A stretch of DNA of 64,000 nucleotides from an uncultured Bacteroidales bacterium (GCA_944325445.1 CALVAG010000008.1:52446-116445); one strand, 5' to 3'. Shown: positions 51,876 through 60,868, counted from the first letter of the stretch. Made by a program: numbers and translations. Notes: generated from the sequence alone by a model not told the origin.

Positions 51876-52203
51876 ATTATAAATAATTCATTTTATATCT
51901 ATTAACTCTTAATATCTCAAAGCGGTCTTCACATATGTTTTACACTTTTATGGCAAATAGTGTAAAACTGTAGTTTATTAATATATTGCAGTAAAATTAC
52001 AAGACATATATTCAGATAATTACACGAATTATTTATATCATTTGAGAAGATATCGGGGATATATCGCATATCTTCCCCCCTGCTCTTTCTGTCGCAGATT
52101 CGGGAAAAATCGACGACCGGATAGATATTTCCATGGTTTATAAATGTAATTACATATGTAAACAGTATTTTCATTACTTTTGTAAATATTAGTTTTTACA
52201 AAA
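51876..52203. other. A/T-rich intergenic region with several TGTAAA/TTTACA inverted repeats
   Basis: 328 bp between the small frame before queA and the HTH gene. It is very A/T-rich. A perfect inverted repeat GTTTTACACT / AGTGTAAAAC lies at 51937-51946 and 51959-51968 (12-base spacer). The palindromes and promoter near the HTH gene are listed separately. No gene of convincing quality is seen in it. Confidence 0.6.
52145..52203 (+). promoter_or_regulatory. Promoter and putative operators of the HTH regulator gene
   Basis: The -7 box TACTTTTG is at 52175-52182, 21 bp before the ATG at 52204. Upstream, around the expected -33 position, two perfect palindromes overlap: TGTAATTACA (52145-52154) and TTACATATGTAA (52150-52161). 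Downstream, TTTTGTAAA (52178-52186) and TTTACAAAA (52195-52203) form a 9-bp inverted repeat with 8-base spacer that reaches the start codon. The shared TGTAA half-sites suggest operators, most simply for autoregulation by the encoded HTH protein. Confidence 0.55.
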
Positions 52204-52698
52204 ATGAATAAGCGTTTACAGCAATTTTTAGAGTTGGAAAACCTCACTCCGGCCCGTCTTGCAGATATCTTGGGAGTGCAACGTTCGGGAATGTCCCACA
52301 TTTTGTCCGGAAGAAATAAACCCGGATACGATTTCATTCTTAAACTGCTTACCAAATTTCCGGAGTTGAGTGCAGACTGGTTCATTACCGGAAAGGGGAA
52401 GCCATACAAAAAGGCCGACTCCTACCCTGCCGCCCCTGCAGAGATTGAAGCTTCAGACCTTTTTAACACAGCAAAAATGTCAGATGAAGAAAATGAGAAT
52501 GAAAACGGATATCCGGCAAATGACGAAAATTTAGATCATATCATTGACAACAAGGATATTACATCGCAAATACGGCTGTCACAACGCGACGAGAATGAAA
52601 AAATCGGAAATACAATACCCTCTATGGGGAAAATTCGCAAGATAAAACGGATAACAATCTTCTACGACGATGGAAGTTTCGAAGAGTTCTACAAATAA
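52204..52698 (+). CDS. XRE-type helix-turn-helix regulator
   Basis: A 164-residue DNA-binding protein. The HTH is at about 5-60 (LTPARLADILGVQRSGMSHILSGRNKPG; the family's LSADWFITGKG follows). The middle (about 70-135) is acidic, Asn/Glu-rich and probably disordered. The C-terminal motif KRITIFYDDGSFEEFYK is a short tail repeatedly seen in Bacteroidetes HTH proteins of this kind. There is no protease or ligand domain. Target genes are unknown; the palindromes around its own promoter point to autoregulation. It is followed by pyrD with its own -7 box. Confidence 0.85.
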   Translation: MNKRLQQFLELENLTPARLADILGVQRSGMSHILSGRNKPGYDFILKLLTKFPELSADWFITGKGKPYKKADSYPAAPAEIEASDLFNTAKMSDEENENENGYPANDENLDHIIDNKDITSQIRLSQRDENEKIGNTIPSMGKIRKIKRITIFYDDGSFEEFYK

Positions 52699-52726
52699 AA
52701 CTATGGATAATATCGAAGCAAATAGT

Positions 52727-52734
52727 TAATTTTG
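52727..52734 (+). promoter_or_regulatory. Promoter -7 box of pyrD
   Basis: TAATTTTG matches TAnnTTTG, 22 bp before the pyrD ATG. A -33 TTTG at the right spacing is not evident. Confidence 0.5.
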
Positions 52735-52756
52735 TACTGCCAAAAGGAAAATTGCC

Positions 52757-53788
52757 ATGTACAAATTGATAAGACCTCTCCTGTTCTGCTTTTCACCGGA
52801 AAATATCCATACCATAATAATGGGTATGCTCAAAGCGATACATTATATTCCGTTTGCAGACCGCGTAGTCAGGTTGATTTTCAATTACAAAAACCCTAAA
52901 CTTGAACGTGAGGTATTCGGTATAAAATTCAAGAACCCTGTGGGGCTCGCCGCCGGATTCGATAAAAACGGAGACTCATACAATCTGATATCCAATTTCG
53001 GGTTCGGTTTCGTTGAAATAGGTTCCATTACTCCAAAAGCGCAAAAGGGCAATCCCAAGCCGCGATGCTTCAGATTGCCTCAGGACAGAGCCATAATAAA
53101 CAGAATGGGAATAAACAATAACGGCGTAAAATATGCTGTCGAGCAGCTTAAAAAGACCAAACCGAATTGCATTATCGGAGGCAATCTGAGCAAAAACGCC
53201 GCAACCACCAACGAAAATGCGGCAAAGGATTATGAAAAATCATTCGCAATCCTTTATGATTTCGTAGATTACTTTACAATAAATGTCTCATGTCCGAATG
53301 TAAAGGACCTCGACAAATTGCAGGATATTGACAATCTTTCGGAAATAATCGACAGGCTTTTAACATTAAGACGTTATTTCGACGATTACAGGCCTATATT
53401 ATTGAAACTTTCACCGGATATTCCTTATAAACAACTAGATGCCATTATCGACCTGATAATGGCGTCGGGGCTCGACGGGGTCATAGCAACGAATACCACC
53501 AGAAACCGTGATAAGCTGAAATCATCGAAACAGCTTATAGATGAGATTGGAGAAGGCGGTTTAAGCGGTGCCCCTCTTTTTGAAAAGAGTCTCGAAATTG
53601 TAAAATATATACATAATAATACGAACGGCCAATTGCCTATTATAGCTGTTGGCGGCATAATGACTCCGGAAGATGCACTTAAAATGCTCAATGCCGGAGC
53701 ATCTCTTGTACAAGTATATTCAGGATTCATATATGAGGGTCCCGGATTCGCGAAAAAAATAAATAAGTTTCTGACAAAAAAACTCTAA
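52757..53788 (+). CDS. pyrD: Dihydroorotate dehydrogenase (quinone), class 2
   Basis: A 343-residue flavoenzyme oxidising dihydroorotate in pyrimidine synthesis. The N-terminal extension (about 1-45: MYKLIRPLLFCFSPENIH) is the membrane-associating part of class 2 enzymes, which pass electrons to quinone. FMN-binding and catalytic regions: NPVGLAAGFDKNGD, NRMGINNNGV, NVSCPNVKDL with the catalytic serine, and VGGIMTPEDAL. In an anaerobe the acceptor is presumably menaquinone; menA is at 56287. cinA follows after 3 bp. Confidence 0.95.
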   Translation: MYKLIRPLLFCFSPENIHTIIMGMLKAIHYIPFADRVVRLIFNYKNPKLEREVFGIKFKNPVGLAAGFDKNGDSYNLISNFGFGFVEIGSITPKAQKGNPKPRCFRLPQDRAIINRMGINNNGVKYAVEQLKKTKPNCIIGGNLSKNAATTNENAAKDYEKSFAILYDFVDYFTINVSCPNVKDLDKLQDIDNLSEIIDRLLTLRRYFDDYRPILLKLSPDIPYKQLDAIIDLIMASGLDGVIATNTTRNRDKLKSSKQLIDEIGEGGLSGAPLFEKSLEIVKYIHNNTNGQLPIIAVGGIMTPEDALKMLNAGASLVQVYSGFIYEGPGFAKKINKFLTKKL

Positions 53789-53791
53789 AAT

Positions 53792-55054
53792 ATGGTAACA
53801 GCTTCTATTTGCACTATCGGTGACGAAATTCTGATAGGGCAAATCGTGGATACGAATTCTTCAATGATAGCCAAGGCTCTGAATGCCATTGGAGTCAAGG
53901 TTGTAAGGATGATTTCCGGAGCGGATAGCGAAGAAGATATCTTTGCAACCGTAGAACATTGCGCCCGGCTTTCCGATATTGTAATAATTACAGGTGGACT
54001 GGGACCTACAAAAGATGATATAACAAAGACAGCCCTTGCGAAATTCACCAACGCCGGTGGATTTATACAAAGCAAAGAACAATACGAAATCATAGAGAAA
54101 GTGCTCACTGCAAGAGGCATCGAATTGAGCGATATAAACAGGGCCCAGGCTATGGTCCCGGACAGTTGCAAGGTCATACTGAATGAGTGCGGTACAGCGC
54201 CATGCATGGAGTTTGTCATGCAGAAAGAAAACGGAAATCAATATCTGATCTTTTCGATGCCCGGCGTACCGTTTGAAACCGAAAACGCCCTTCCTAAGGT
54301 AATCGAAGAGATCATTTCCCATTTCAAAATGGAAAATATCTTTCATAAGACGGTCTGTACCTTTGGCATACCTGAATCTACGCTCAGCAAGATGATTGAA
54401 AAATGGGAAGAAAACCTGCCAGAAAATATTCATTTGGCATACCTTCCGAATACGATTTTGGGAGTAAGGCTGAGACTTTCCATATACGGGATAGACAAGG
54501 AAAACGGAGAAAAGGAGATCGACAGTGAAATTGCGAAACTCAAGACTATAATCGGCGATGCCATATACGGCTATGGAGAATCGTCTCTCCAACAGGCCAT
54601 AGGAAGACTTCTTAAGGAGATGAAAATGAGCGTATGCACGGCTGAATCATGTACCGGAGGCAAAATCGCCTCGCTCATAACATCTGTTCCCGGTTCTTCC
54701 GAATACTTCAAGGGCTCTGTCGTAGCATACGATAATTCCATAAAAATTAATGTATTGAAGGTTCGGGAAGAGACTATTGCCAAATACGGAGCAGTTAGCA
54801 GAGAGTGTGTGGAAGAGATGGCTGAAGGGGTAAGAAAAGTTATGGATTGCGATTTTGCCGTGGCCACATCCGGTGTGGCTGGCCCCGGAGGCGGCACCGA
54901 TATAAATCCTGTAGGGACAGTCTGGATAGCGGTCAGTGCAAAAGGGGAAGTCAGTTCAAAAAAGCTCCGTTTCAATGCTCCAAGAGCAATAAATGTAGAA
55001 AGATTCTCTTCCAACGCACTGAATATGCTGCGTGAAGCCATTATAAATCTTTAA
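53792..55054 (+). CDS. cinA: CinA-family protein (nicotinamide-nucleotide amidohydrolase)
   Basis: A 420-residue two-domain CinA. The N-terminal MoaB/MogA-like (COG1058) domain, about 1-170, starts with SICTIGDEILIGQIVDTNS and contains IITGGLGPTKDD. The C-terminal PncC-type amidohydrolase domain, about 255-420, has the family block TAESCTGGKIASLIT and ATSGVAGPGGGTD. The enzyme deamidates NMN in the pyridine nucleotide cycle; full-length forms also act on ADP-ribose. Spaced 3 bp from pyrD, so probably one transcript. Confidence 0.93.
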   Translation: MVTASICTIGDEILIGQIVDTNSSMIAKALNAIGVKVVRMISGADSEEDIFATVEHCARLSDIVIITGGLGPTKDDITKTALAKFTNAGGFIQSKEQYEIIEKVLTARGIELSDINRAQAMVPDSCKVILNECGTAPCMEFVMQKENGNQYLIFSMPGVPFETENALPKVIEEIISHFKMENIFHKTVCTFGIPESTLSKMIEKWEENLPENIHLAYLPNTILGVRLRLSIYGIDKENGEKEIDSEIAKLKTIIGDAIYGYGESSLQQAIGRLLKEMKMSVCTAESCTGGKIASLITSVPGSSEYFKGSVVAYDNSIKINVLKVREETIAKYGAVSRECVEEMAEGVRKVMDCDFAVATSGVAGPGGGTDINPVGTVWIAVSAKGEVSSKKLRFNAPRAINVERFSSNALNMLREAIINL

Positions 55055-55109
55055 AATCTTTAAGTAACATTATTATTACAATAATTGATATATAAATATT
55101 TGTCATAAT

Positions 55110-56279
55110 ATGAAAAAACTTTTTTTAACCGGTGAGCTGTCGCTTGCATGCCTGCTCACATTAACTTTTATGTTTATGCAATCGTGTAATGGGCAAAAAA
55201 CTGCGACTGATTTTGCAGTGGAGAAAATAGATTCACTTTTCAATAACCGCTATGCAGCCATAGAAAACAATGAAAACAGACCAGGGGGAGCAGTATATAT
55301 ATTGAAGGGAGATACCGTCATTTTCGATAAGGGATACGGCATTGCAGACCTTGCAACCGGTTCTCCTATAGACGGCAATACGTTTTTCAACATAGCATCC
55401 GTCTCCAAGCAATTTACCGCAATGGCAATACTCCAATTGCAGGAAGAGGGTAAATTAAGCGTAGAAGATGCGCTGAGCAAGTATTTTCCGGATTTTAAGG
55501 CAGATTTCTTCAAGAGGATAAAGATTAAACATCTTCTCTCCCACTCTTCCGGCCTTCCGGATTTAAGACCGAGAGACAACCGCGATTTCGTGCTTCATGC
55601 AACCGATATGGAGTGTATAGAGTTCTTTAAAGAGCTCGACCACCTGAATTTCGAACCGGGGTCCAACTATGAATACCAGAATCCGACATTCCAACTTTGT
55701 TATGCCATAATAGAGAAGGTATCCGGCGAGCCATTCGAAGAGTATATGAAAAAACATATCTTTACGCCTGCCGGCATGGATGAGACGCTCTATTTTGAAG
55801 CGGAAAGGAATATCCCGAGAATGTCACACGGCTATATTACCGAAGACAATGGGGTTACATGGAAAGAGTACGATTATGGCGAGGAGTCATTTTTTGCCAC
55901 AAAGGCAGACGGAGGCATTTATACCTCCACACATGAATTTGCAAAATGGGAACAGGCTCTGCGCAACGACATCCTGATTTCGGATTCGCTTAAACAGATT
56001 GCCCATTCCCCTATAACAACCGTTACCGGAAGTACATACAGCAGCTATCAAAACAGGCCATACACATCATACGGCTATGGCTGGTTTATAGAGCAGAAAC
56101 CGGGAATGCCCAAGAAAGTCTACCACACAGGAGATAACGGAGGGTTCCAGATATATGCCGGCCGCTTTCCGGAGAAGGGGATTCTTGTTCTGGTTTTTGA
56201 AAACAGAAACGATCAGAGCAGATGGCAAATGGTTGAAAAGATAGATTCCATACTCAAAGATGCCGGAATGCTGGACTGA
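55110..56279 (+). CDS. Lipoprotein serine hydrolase, class C beta-lactamase-like
   Basis: A 389-residue penicillin-binding-protein-fold hydrolase with a lipoprotein signal (MFMQSCNG, Cys26). The SxxK motif is S97-V-S-K100, and the second motif YxN is Y189-Q-N191; YHTGDNGG near the C terminus takes the place of the KTG triad as HTG. Such proteins are esterases, D-amino-acid peptidases or carboxypeptidases rather than resistance enzymes; the substrate is unknown. A near-consensus box (AATATTTG) lies just upstream. menA follows 7 bp after. Confidence 0.86.
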   Translation: MKKLFLTGELSLACLLTLTFMFMQSCNGQKTATDFAVEKIDSLFNNRYAAIENNENRPGGAVYILKGDTVIFDKGYGIADLATGSPIDGNTFFNIASVSKQFTAMAILQLQEEGKLSVEDALSKYFPDFKADFFKRIKIKHLLSHSSGLPDLRPRDNRDFVLHATDMECIEFFKELDHLNFEPGSNYEYQNPTFQLCYAIIEKVSGEPFEEYMKKHIFTPAGMDETLYFEAERNIPRMSHGYITEDNGVTWKEYDYGEESFFATKADGGIYTSTHEFAKWEQALRNDILISDSLKQIAHSPITTVTGSTYSSYQNRPYTSYGYGWFIEQKPGMPKKVYHTGDNGGFQIYAGRFPEKGILVLVFENRNDQSRWQMVEKIDSILKDAGMLD

Positions 56280-56286
56280 TAGAGAT

Positions 56287-57195
56287 ATGGAGAATTATAT
56301 AAAGGCGAATTCATTTAAGGCATGGATGCTTGCCGTACGCCCCAAGACATTGAGCGCAGCGGCGGCTCCTGTCCTGATAGCCGTAGCATTGGCATTTTGC
56401 GACGGTAAGTTTCAATTGGTCCCGGCACTGTTAGCCCTTCTTTTTGCATGGGGGATGCAGATTTCAGCGAATTTCATAAACGACCTTCTGGATTATATAA
56501 AGGGGACAGACAGTAAGGATGAGAGAATTGGCCCCAAAAGGGTATGTGTAGAGGGATGGATAGATGTAAGGCACATGAAAGCCGGTATTGCGACGGCAGT
56601 TACAATCTCCTCGTTGATCGGTCTCTCTTTGCTTTTCTATGCAGGATACGAACTTATTTTCATAGGATTGGCCTGCATTCTCTTTGCATATCTCTATTCA
56701 GGCGGCCCATATCCCCTCTCATACATGGGATTGGGCGATATTCTTGTTCTGCTCTTTTTCGGAATAGTACCTGTAATGGCGACATACTATATATTGGCCG
56801 GAAATGTAACGGCCGAGGCGGCGACAACAGCTGTATCATGCGGCCTTATTGTAGATACTATTTTGATTATGAATAACTACAGAGATTATTCCGGCGACAT
56901 GGAGAGCAACAAGAAGACACTCGTCGTACTTTTGGGCGGCAGGCCTGCAGGAAGGAGTCTCTTTCTATGGGCAGGCCTTGCCGGAGCATTGCTTCCCCTT
57001 TATGGCCTTGGCAAGGGTTACTGCTATGCAGCGCTAATGCCGCTGCTTTATATACCGCTGCATGTCGCCGTATGGAGAAAAATGAAAACAAAAAGCGGGA
57101 GGGCGCTGAATCCGGTATTCGGAGAGACCTCCCGCAATGTTGTGATATTTACTCTACTGCAGTGTGCAGGATTTATTCTCGATTCCTATCTGTAA
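56287..57195 (+). CDS. menA: 1,4-dihydroxy-2-naphthoate polyprenyltransferase MenA
   Basis: A 302-residue UbiA-superfamily membrane enzyme that prenylates dihydroxynaphthoate in menaquinone synthesis. About eight to nine membrane helices. The first Asp-rich motif is NDLLDYIKGTDSKDERIGPKR (written as NDLLDYIKG then TDSKDERIG), at about 63-83, and the second is NNYRDYSGDMESNKKTL. The N-terminal WMLAVRPKTLSAA is typical of MenA. The ATG at 56287 is preferred over an earlier frame start at 56260, which overlaps the hydrolase gene. It shows that the organism uses menaquinone. The stop overlaps the convergent dipeptidase by 10 bp. Confidence 0.93.
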   Translation: MENYIKANSFKAWMLAVRPKTLSAAAAPVLIAVALAFCDGKFQLVPALLALLFAWGMQISANFINDLLDYIKGTDSKDERIGPKRVCVEGWIDVRHMKAGIATAVTISSLIGLSLLFYAGYELIFIGLACILFAYLYSGGPYPLSYMGLGDILVLLFFGIVPVMATYYILAGNVTAEAATTAVSCGLIVDTILIMNNYRDYSGDMESNKKTLVVLLGGRPAGRSLFLWAGLAGALLPLYGLGKGYCYAALMPLLYIPLHVAVWRKMKTKSGRALNPVFGETSRNVVIFTLLQCAGFILDSYL

Positions 57196-58298
57196 GATAA
57201 GTTTTCCACCTCTGAAAAAACTCTGAGGAAGTTTTCTCCGAGGATGCCTTTTATATCATCGTCACTGTAACCCCTTGCCATAAGTTCTTTGGTAATGAGT
57301 TCCATTTTGCTTACATCTTCCAATCCGACCGGCGCTGTCTCGATTCCGTCGTAATCGGTACCGAGACCTACATGTTTGGCTCCTACCAGGCTTACCGCAT
57401 GGTCTATATGGTCTACCAACAACTTGTATGAAGGTCTTTTAAGGGCAAACATCTCTTTTTCGGCCTTTTTGAATGCGGCAATCGCCTCTTTGCTCTTGGG
57501 ATGGGCTCTCATATAATCCTGGGCCGTGTCGAATGCATCACAGAGCGGCCAGAATTTTTCTGCATACTCATCGCTCAAAAAAGGAGGATAGAAATTAATC
57601 TGAAGTACGCCTCCGGCAGCGGCAAGATCCCGTATCATCTGGTCTGTAAGGTTTCTGGGATGCGAAGCCAATGCCCTGCAGCATGAGTGTGTGGCAACAA
57701 CGGGGGCCTTTGAATACTTCAGGACATCATAAAACGAATCGTCAGATATATGGGAAACATCTATAATCATCCCCAGACGGTTCATCTCTGCAATAACCTT
57801 CTTTCCGAACGGGCTTACACCGCCCCACCTTTTTGCGGTCTGACCGGAGGAATCGCAGATTTCATTGTTGCCGGTATGGGTAAGCGTTATATAACGTATA
57901 CCCATTTTATAAAAGAGTCTTAAAAGTGACAGGTCTTTCTGTATTGGGGAGCCATTCTCCATTCCCATATATATTGCACACAGTCCCTGCTCTTTAAGTT
58001 CTCTGCCTTCCCTTACCGAAGTTGCCAATGCCGCCTTGTCCCTATTTTTCCACAGCGAATCGTTTATCTGCGCAATGAGTTGCAGCGCACATTTTGTAGC
58101 CTCGTCAGGGGCAAGTGCATTTGAAGTATATACCGCAAAGAATGATGCATCTACCCCGCCCTCTTTCATTCTTATATAGTCATAATGGCCCTCATCGCAA
58201 CGCACACCGAAATCCGCTCCGTTACGCAACAGGCGGAGAGGGGCATCGCAATGCGAATCAAGCACGAAAGCCGATTTGTGAAGTTGTTTTGCTGTCAT
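57186..58298 (-). CDS. M19 membrane dipeptidase-family protein
   Basis: A 370-residue zinc dipeptidase of the renal dipeptidase (M19) family. Metal residues are visible in DSHCDAPLRLL, in YMGMENGSP (Glu), in VVATHSCCRALASHPRN (His), and the DYDGIETAPVG segment. No signal peptide is present with the chosen start, so it is probably cytoplasmic. I use the ATG at 58298 because the -7 box at 58336-58343 puts the transcript start after the ATG at 58358. Hydrolysing dipeptides would feed amino-acid fermentation. Confidence 0.9.
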   Translation of the reverse strand: MTAKQLHKSAFVLDSHCDAPLRLLRNGADFGVRCDEGHYDYIRMKEGGVDASFFAVYTSNALAPDEATKCALQLIAQINDSLWKNRDKAALATSVREGRELKEQGLCAIYMGMENGSPIQKDLSLLRLFYKMGIRYITLTHTGNNEICDSSGQTAKRWGGVSPFGKKVIAEMNRLGMIIDVSHISDDSFYDVLKYSKAPVVATHSCCRALASHPRNLTDQMIRDLAAAGGVLQINFYPPFLSDEYAEKFWPLCDAFDTAQDYMRAHPKSKEAIAAFKKAEKEMFALKRPSYKLLVDHIDHAVSLVGAKHVGLGTDYDGIETAPVGLEDVSKMELITKELMARGYSDDDIKGILGENFLRVFSEVENLSYR

Positions 58299-58335
58299 AT
58301 CGCTATATTTTAAACTTTGTTTCCATAACTCTCTC

Positions 58336-58343
58336 CAAAGATA
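58336..58343 (-). promoter_or_regulatory. Promoter -7 box of the M19 dipeptidase gene
   Basis: Minus-strand TATCTTTG, a perfect TAnnTTTG, 38 bp before the chosen ATG. No clear -33 element. It decides the start codon of the gene. Confidence 0.6.
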
Positions 58344-58387
58344 TAAATTATATTCCATTTACCCGACAGCCGTATTCTTTTTCGGAA

Positions 58388-58395
58388 TAATTTTG
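58388..58395 (+). promoter_or_regulatory. Promoter -7 box of the ECF sigma operon
   Basis: TAATTTTG matches TAnnTTTG, 59 bp before the sigma-factor ATG. Bacteroidetes ECF genes are often self-activated from a second promoter; none could be recognised. Confidence 0.5.
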
Positions 58396-58453
58396 CAACG
58401 AAAAAAGAAAAACCGCGTCTTATATATGGAAGGCGGAAATATGCCGGCATTTT

Positions 58454-58972
58454 ATGAAAGAGAAAGAAATAGAAAGACTGTTCTATAAATACGGAGAGAG
58501 AGTCTACCGTACGGCATTCCGGCTGCTAAACAATGAGAATGATGCCAAAGATGTTGTACAGGAGGTTTTTGTGGGATTGTACAATAATATGGAAACGGGG
58601 AAAATCAAAAACATCGGAGCATATCTTGGCAGTTGCGGTGCAAAAAAGGCAATAGATTTTCTGAGAAGAGCCCGACGCGATTTTCTGTTTAAAGAAGAAT
58701 ATATAGGCGATACGACAGCTGAACAAATTGAAATGGAGGATGATATACAACTCCTTCAAAACAGTGAAAATTATATGGCGGAAAGGATAAGGAATGAATT
58801 GGAAAAATTGCCTGACCGATACAGAGTAATTCTGTCGCTACGTCTAATAGAAGATTACGGCTATCGTGAAATTGCCGGAATTACGGGGCTGAATGAAAGT
58901 ACAATCCGAAGTATATATATGAGGGGAAGAGCAAAATTGATTCAAGCTTTAAAAAAGGAGGGACAGTCATGA
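58454..58972 (+). CDS. ECF-type RNA polymerase sigma factor
   Basis: A 172-residue group 4 sigma factor: region 2 at about 10-75 (YRTAFRLLNNENDAKDVVQEVFVGLYNN) and region 4 at about 110-165 (LPDRYRVILSLRLIEDYGYREIAGITGLNESTIRSIYMRGRAKL). It directs RNA polymerase to a small set of genes. The next gene, overlapping by 4 bp, has an anti-sigma-like layout, and a head-GIN protein follows, so a cell-envelope stress circuit is likely. The regulon is unknown. Confidence 0.93.
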   Translation: MKEKEIERLFYKYGERVYRTAFRLLNNENDAKDVVQEVFVGLYNNMETGKIKNIGAYLGSCGAKKAIDFLRRARRDFLFKEEYIGDTTAEQIEMEDDIQLLQNSENYMAERIRNELEKLPDRYRVILSLRLIEDYGYREIAGITGLNESTIRSIYMRGRAKLIQALKKEGQS

Positions 58973-59448
58973 AACTGGAAGATTTTATAGCAAAAAACAG
59001 GGAAAAAATATCGGAGGTCAGGCTTCCCGAAGGATTTTCGGATGAAATGCTTGTCAGGATATCCGAAGGGATAAAGAGCAAAAAAGAGAGAAAAAGAGCG
59101 GTATTGCGTTACACATACGGCATTGCGGCTGCACTTACGTTACTTGTTACCGTAGGGCTCTTATCCCTGCCTAATGCCGAAAAGGAAAATAGTATAGCCG
59201 AAATAGAAGAGTATTATATACTTATAAAAGAGATAAACCAGCTTAACTCGGCAGAGAGGGATTATGCCGTAAAGGAAGGGATATATAAATCCGTGAAAGA
59301 CATTACAGAGGAGGAGAAACAGAGTATAGAGGAGCAGCTGCCTGATGAGATATCTGAACAGGAAAGAGAGGAAATCATAAAACGATATTACAATGAAAAA
59401 AACAAAGGGCTCGAGAGGTTGAGAAACTTTTTGGCAGAAAGAAATTAA
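58969..59448 (+). CDS. Putative anti-sigma factor, single-pass membrane protein
   Basis: A 159-residue protein with one membrane segment at about 45-67 (YGIAAALTLLVTVGLLSLP), a cytoplasmic N terminus (MKLEDFIAKNREKISEVRLPEGF) and a charged helical C-terminal part outside (Glu/Lys-rich, about 80-159). It overlaps the sigma gene by 4 bp. Size and topology suit an anti-sigma factor that releases its sigma on an envelope signal, but there is no recognisable anti-sigma domain such as a ZAS zinc motif. The function is thus inferred from context. Confidence 0.65.
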   Translation: MKLEDFIAKNREKISEVRLPEGFSDEMLVRISEGIKSKKERKRAVLRYTYGIAAALTLLVTVGLLSLPNAEKENSIAEIEEYYILIKEINQLNSAERDYAVKEGIYKSVKDITEEEKQSIEEQLPDEISEQEREEIIKRYYNEKNKGLERLRNFLAERN

Positions 59449-59481
59449 AGAGATATACAAACATATTTAAAACCAATTATC

Positions 59482-60402
59482 ATGATTAAAAAAATTATAA
59501 CACTCGCAATTGCACTCGGCATGACCATTGCCATGTCTGCTGCCGGCATTAATACAAAAAGTTACGACTTTGGAGAGATTACCGCCATAAATGCAACATT
59601 CTGGTATAAAATCGAGGTTTCCTACGGAAAAACAGATAAAATTGTCGTTTCCTACCCCGAAGAATTTGAAAAATATCTGAATATTAAGTGCAGCAACGGA
59701 ACATTGAATCTTCTCCACAACAACAATTCTTTCCCGAGAAGGCACATTAACTCGATTATAGGAAAAGGCGATATGATTACCGTAAAATTGCAGATGCGCA
59801 CAATCAACGAACTTAACCTGAGCGGAAGTTCCAAATTATATCCGATAGGCAATTTTAAGGCAGAAAACACGTTCATATGCAATTTGAGCGGAGCGGCAAG
59901 CATTGTAGGCACTCTCAATATTTCTGCCTATGCAATGGAATATAAATTTTCCGGGGCCACCGACGGTCACATAAAGGGATCGTTCGACAATGTAAGCGGT
60001 ACGGCCAGCGGTGCCTCTGACGTTATTTTGGAGCTCCTTGGCAATACGGACAGATTTGATGCAAAGCTAAGCGGTGCCGTAGATTTTGACGCCTATGCAG
60101 AAAATGTTACAGGCAAAACAGTAATTGAAGCGTCAGGCGCTTCGAATGCGATAATAAGCGGAAAGACAGAAAGCATATTCCTCAGGGCGTCCGGGGCTTG
60201 CGATATAAATACGAAAGAGATGACTGCAAATAGCGGAACTGCAACGGCAAGCGGCAGTTCAAGTATCAGAATATACGGTAAAGAGCATCTGGACCTGGAG
60301 GTTTCCGGAGCCGCCGACATAAAATATTACGGTACATGCAGGGAGAGTGAAGTGGTAAAGAGACTTCCGAAATATGCAGCCAGCATAGAATCAGGCGACT
60401 GA
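59482..60402 (+). CDS. Head-GIN domain (DUF2807) exported protein
   Basis: A 306-residue protein with a signal peptide (about 1-22, TLAIALGMTIAMSAAG) and the repeated beta-helix fold of the GIN domain. Short repeats of the type LSGAA / ASGAS / VSGAAD recur every 20-25 residues from about 113 to 280, the mark of this auto-transporter adhesin-like family. It should be in the periplasm or on the surface; its function is unknown in general. It lies 33 bp after the anti-sigma-like gene, so the sigma factor may control it. Confidence 0.85.
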   Translation: MIKKIITLAIALGMTIAMSAAGINTKSYDFGEITAINATFWYKIEVSYGKTDKIVVSYPEEFEKYLNIKCSNGTLNLLHNNNSFPRRHINSIIGKGDMITVKLQMRTINELNLSGSSKLYPIGNFKAENTFICNLSGAASIVGTLNISAYAMEYKFSGATDGHIKGSFDNVSGTASGASDVILELLGNTDRFDAKLSGAVDFDAYAENVTGKTVIEASGASNAIISGKTESIFLRASGACDINTKEMTANSGTATASGSSSIRIYGKEHLDLEVSGAADIKYYGTCRESEVVKRLPKYAASIESGD

Positions 60403-60439
60403 AAATAAAGGGCAAGATTTTTGCAGTAACAGCGGCCGT

Positions 60440-60868
60440 ATGAGAAAGTACGGCCGCTATATTTTTATTTCAACCGCACTGATGCTTGTCTATCTGGCAG
60501 TGCTTTTCTTCTGTTGCCTCTACGATTTTTCCGGAACCGATATTAAAATCAGCGAATTTTTTCTGGGAATAAGGAGCGACAAATGGATCCATTTTGCAAT
60601 GTTCCTCCCCTACCCGTTTGTATGCAGGCTGCTGCTCCATATTACGAATCCTTTTAACGGCAAAAAATATATAACATCTGCAATAATATTATTTTCGGGC
60701 ATTCTGCTTGCCGCGATGACCGAACTTTTCCAGTTATGGTTTACAAATTACCGTTCCATGGATTATACAGACGGCATTGCAGACTGCGTAGGGTTGATGG
60801 CGGGAACACTTATTGCCCATTATATATTCGTGCATCTGCATAAAAAAAATCCGGCCGCAACTGAATGA
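60440..60868 (+). CDS. VanZ-like family membrane protein
   Basis: A 142-residue membrane protein with four hydrophobic segments (about 7-25, 47-63, 75-97, 115-132). The motif SDKWIHFAMF in the first half and a DYTDGIADCVGLMAGT region near the end are the usual VanZ landmarks. VanZ relatives can lower teicoplanin sensitivity in enterococci; outside that setting the function is unknown. It begins 37 bp after the GIN gene. The minus-strand htpG terminator overlaps its final codons. Confidence 0.8.
   Translation: MRKYGRYIFISTALMLVYLAVLFFCCLYDFSGTDIKISEFFLGIRSDKWIHFAMFLPYPFVCRLLLHITNPFNGKKYITSAIILFSGILLAAMTELFQLWFTNYRSMDYTDGIADCVGLMAGTLIAHYIFVHLHKKNPAATE

Noticed and set aside
51929..52174. An 81-codon minus-strand frame in the palindrome-rich intergenic region
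   Set aside because: It would cover the promoter and operators of the HTH gene, is very A/T-driven in composition and has no promoter of its own.
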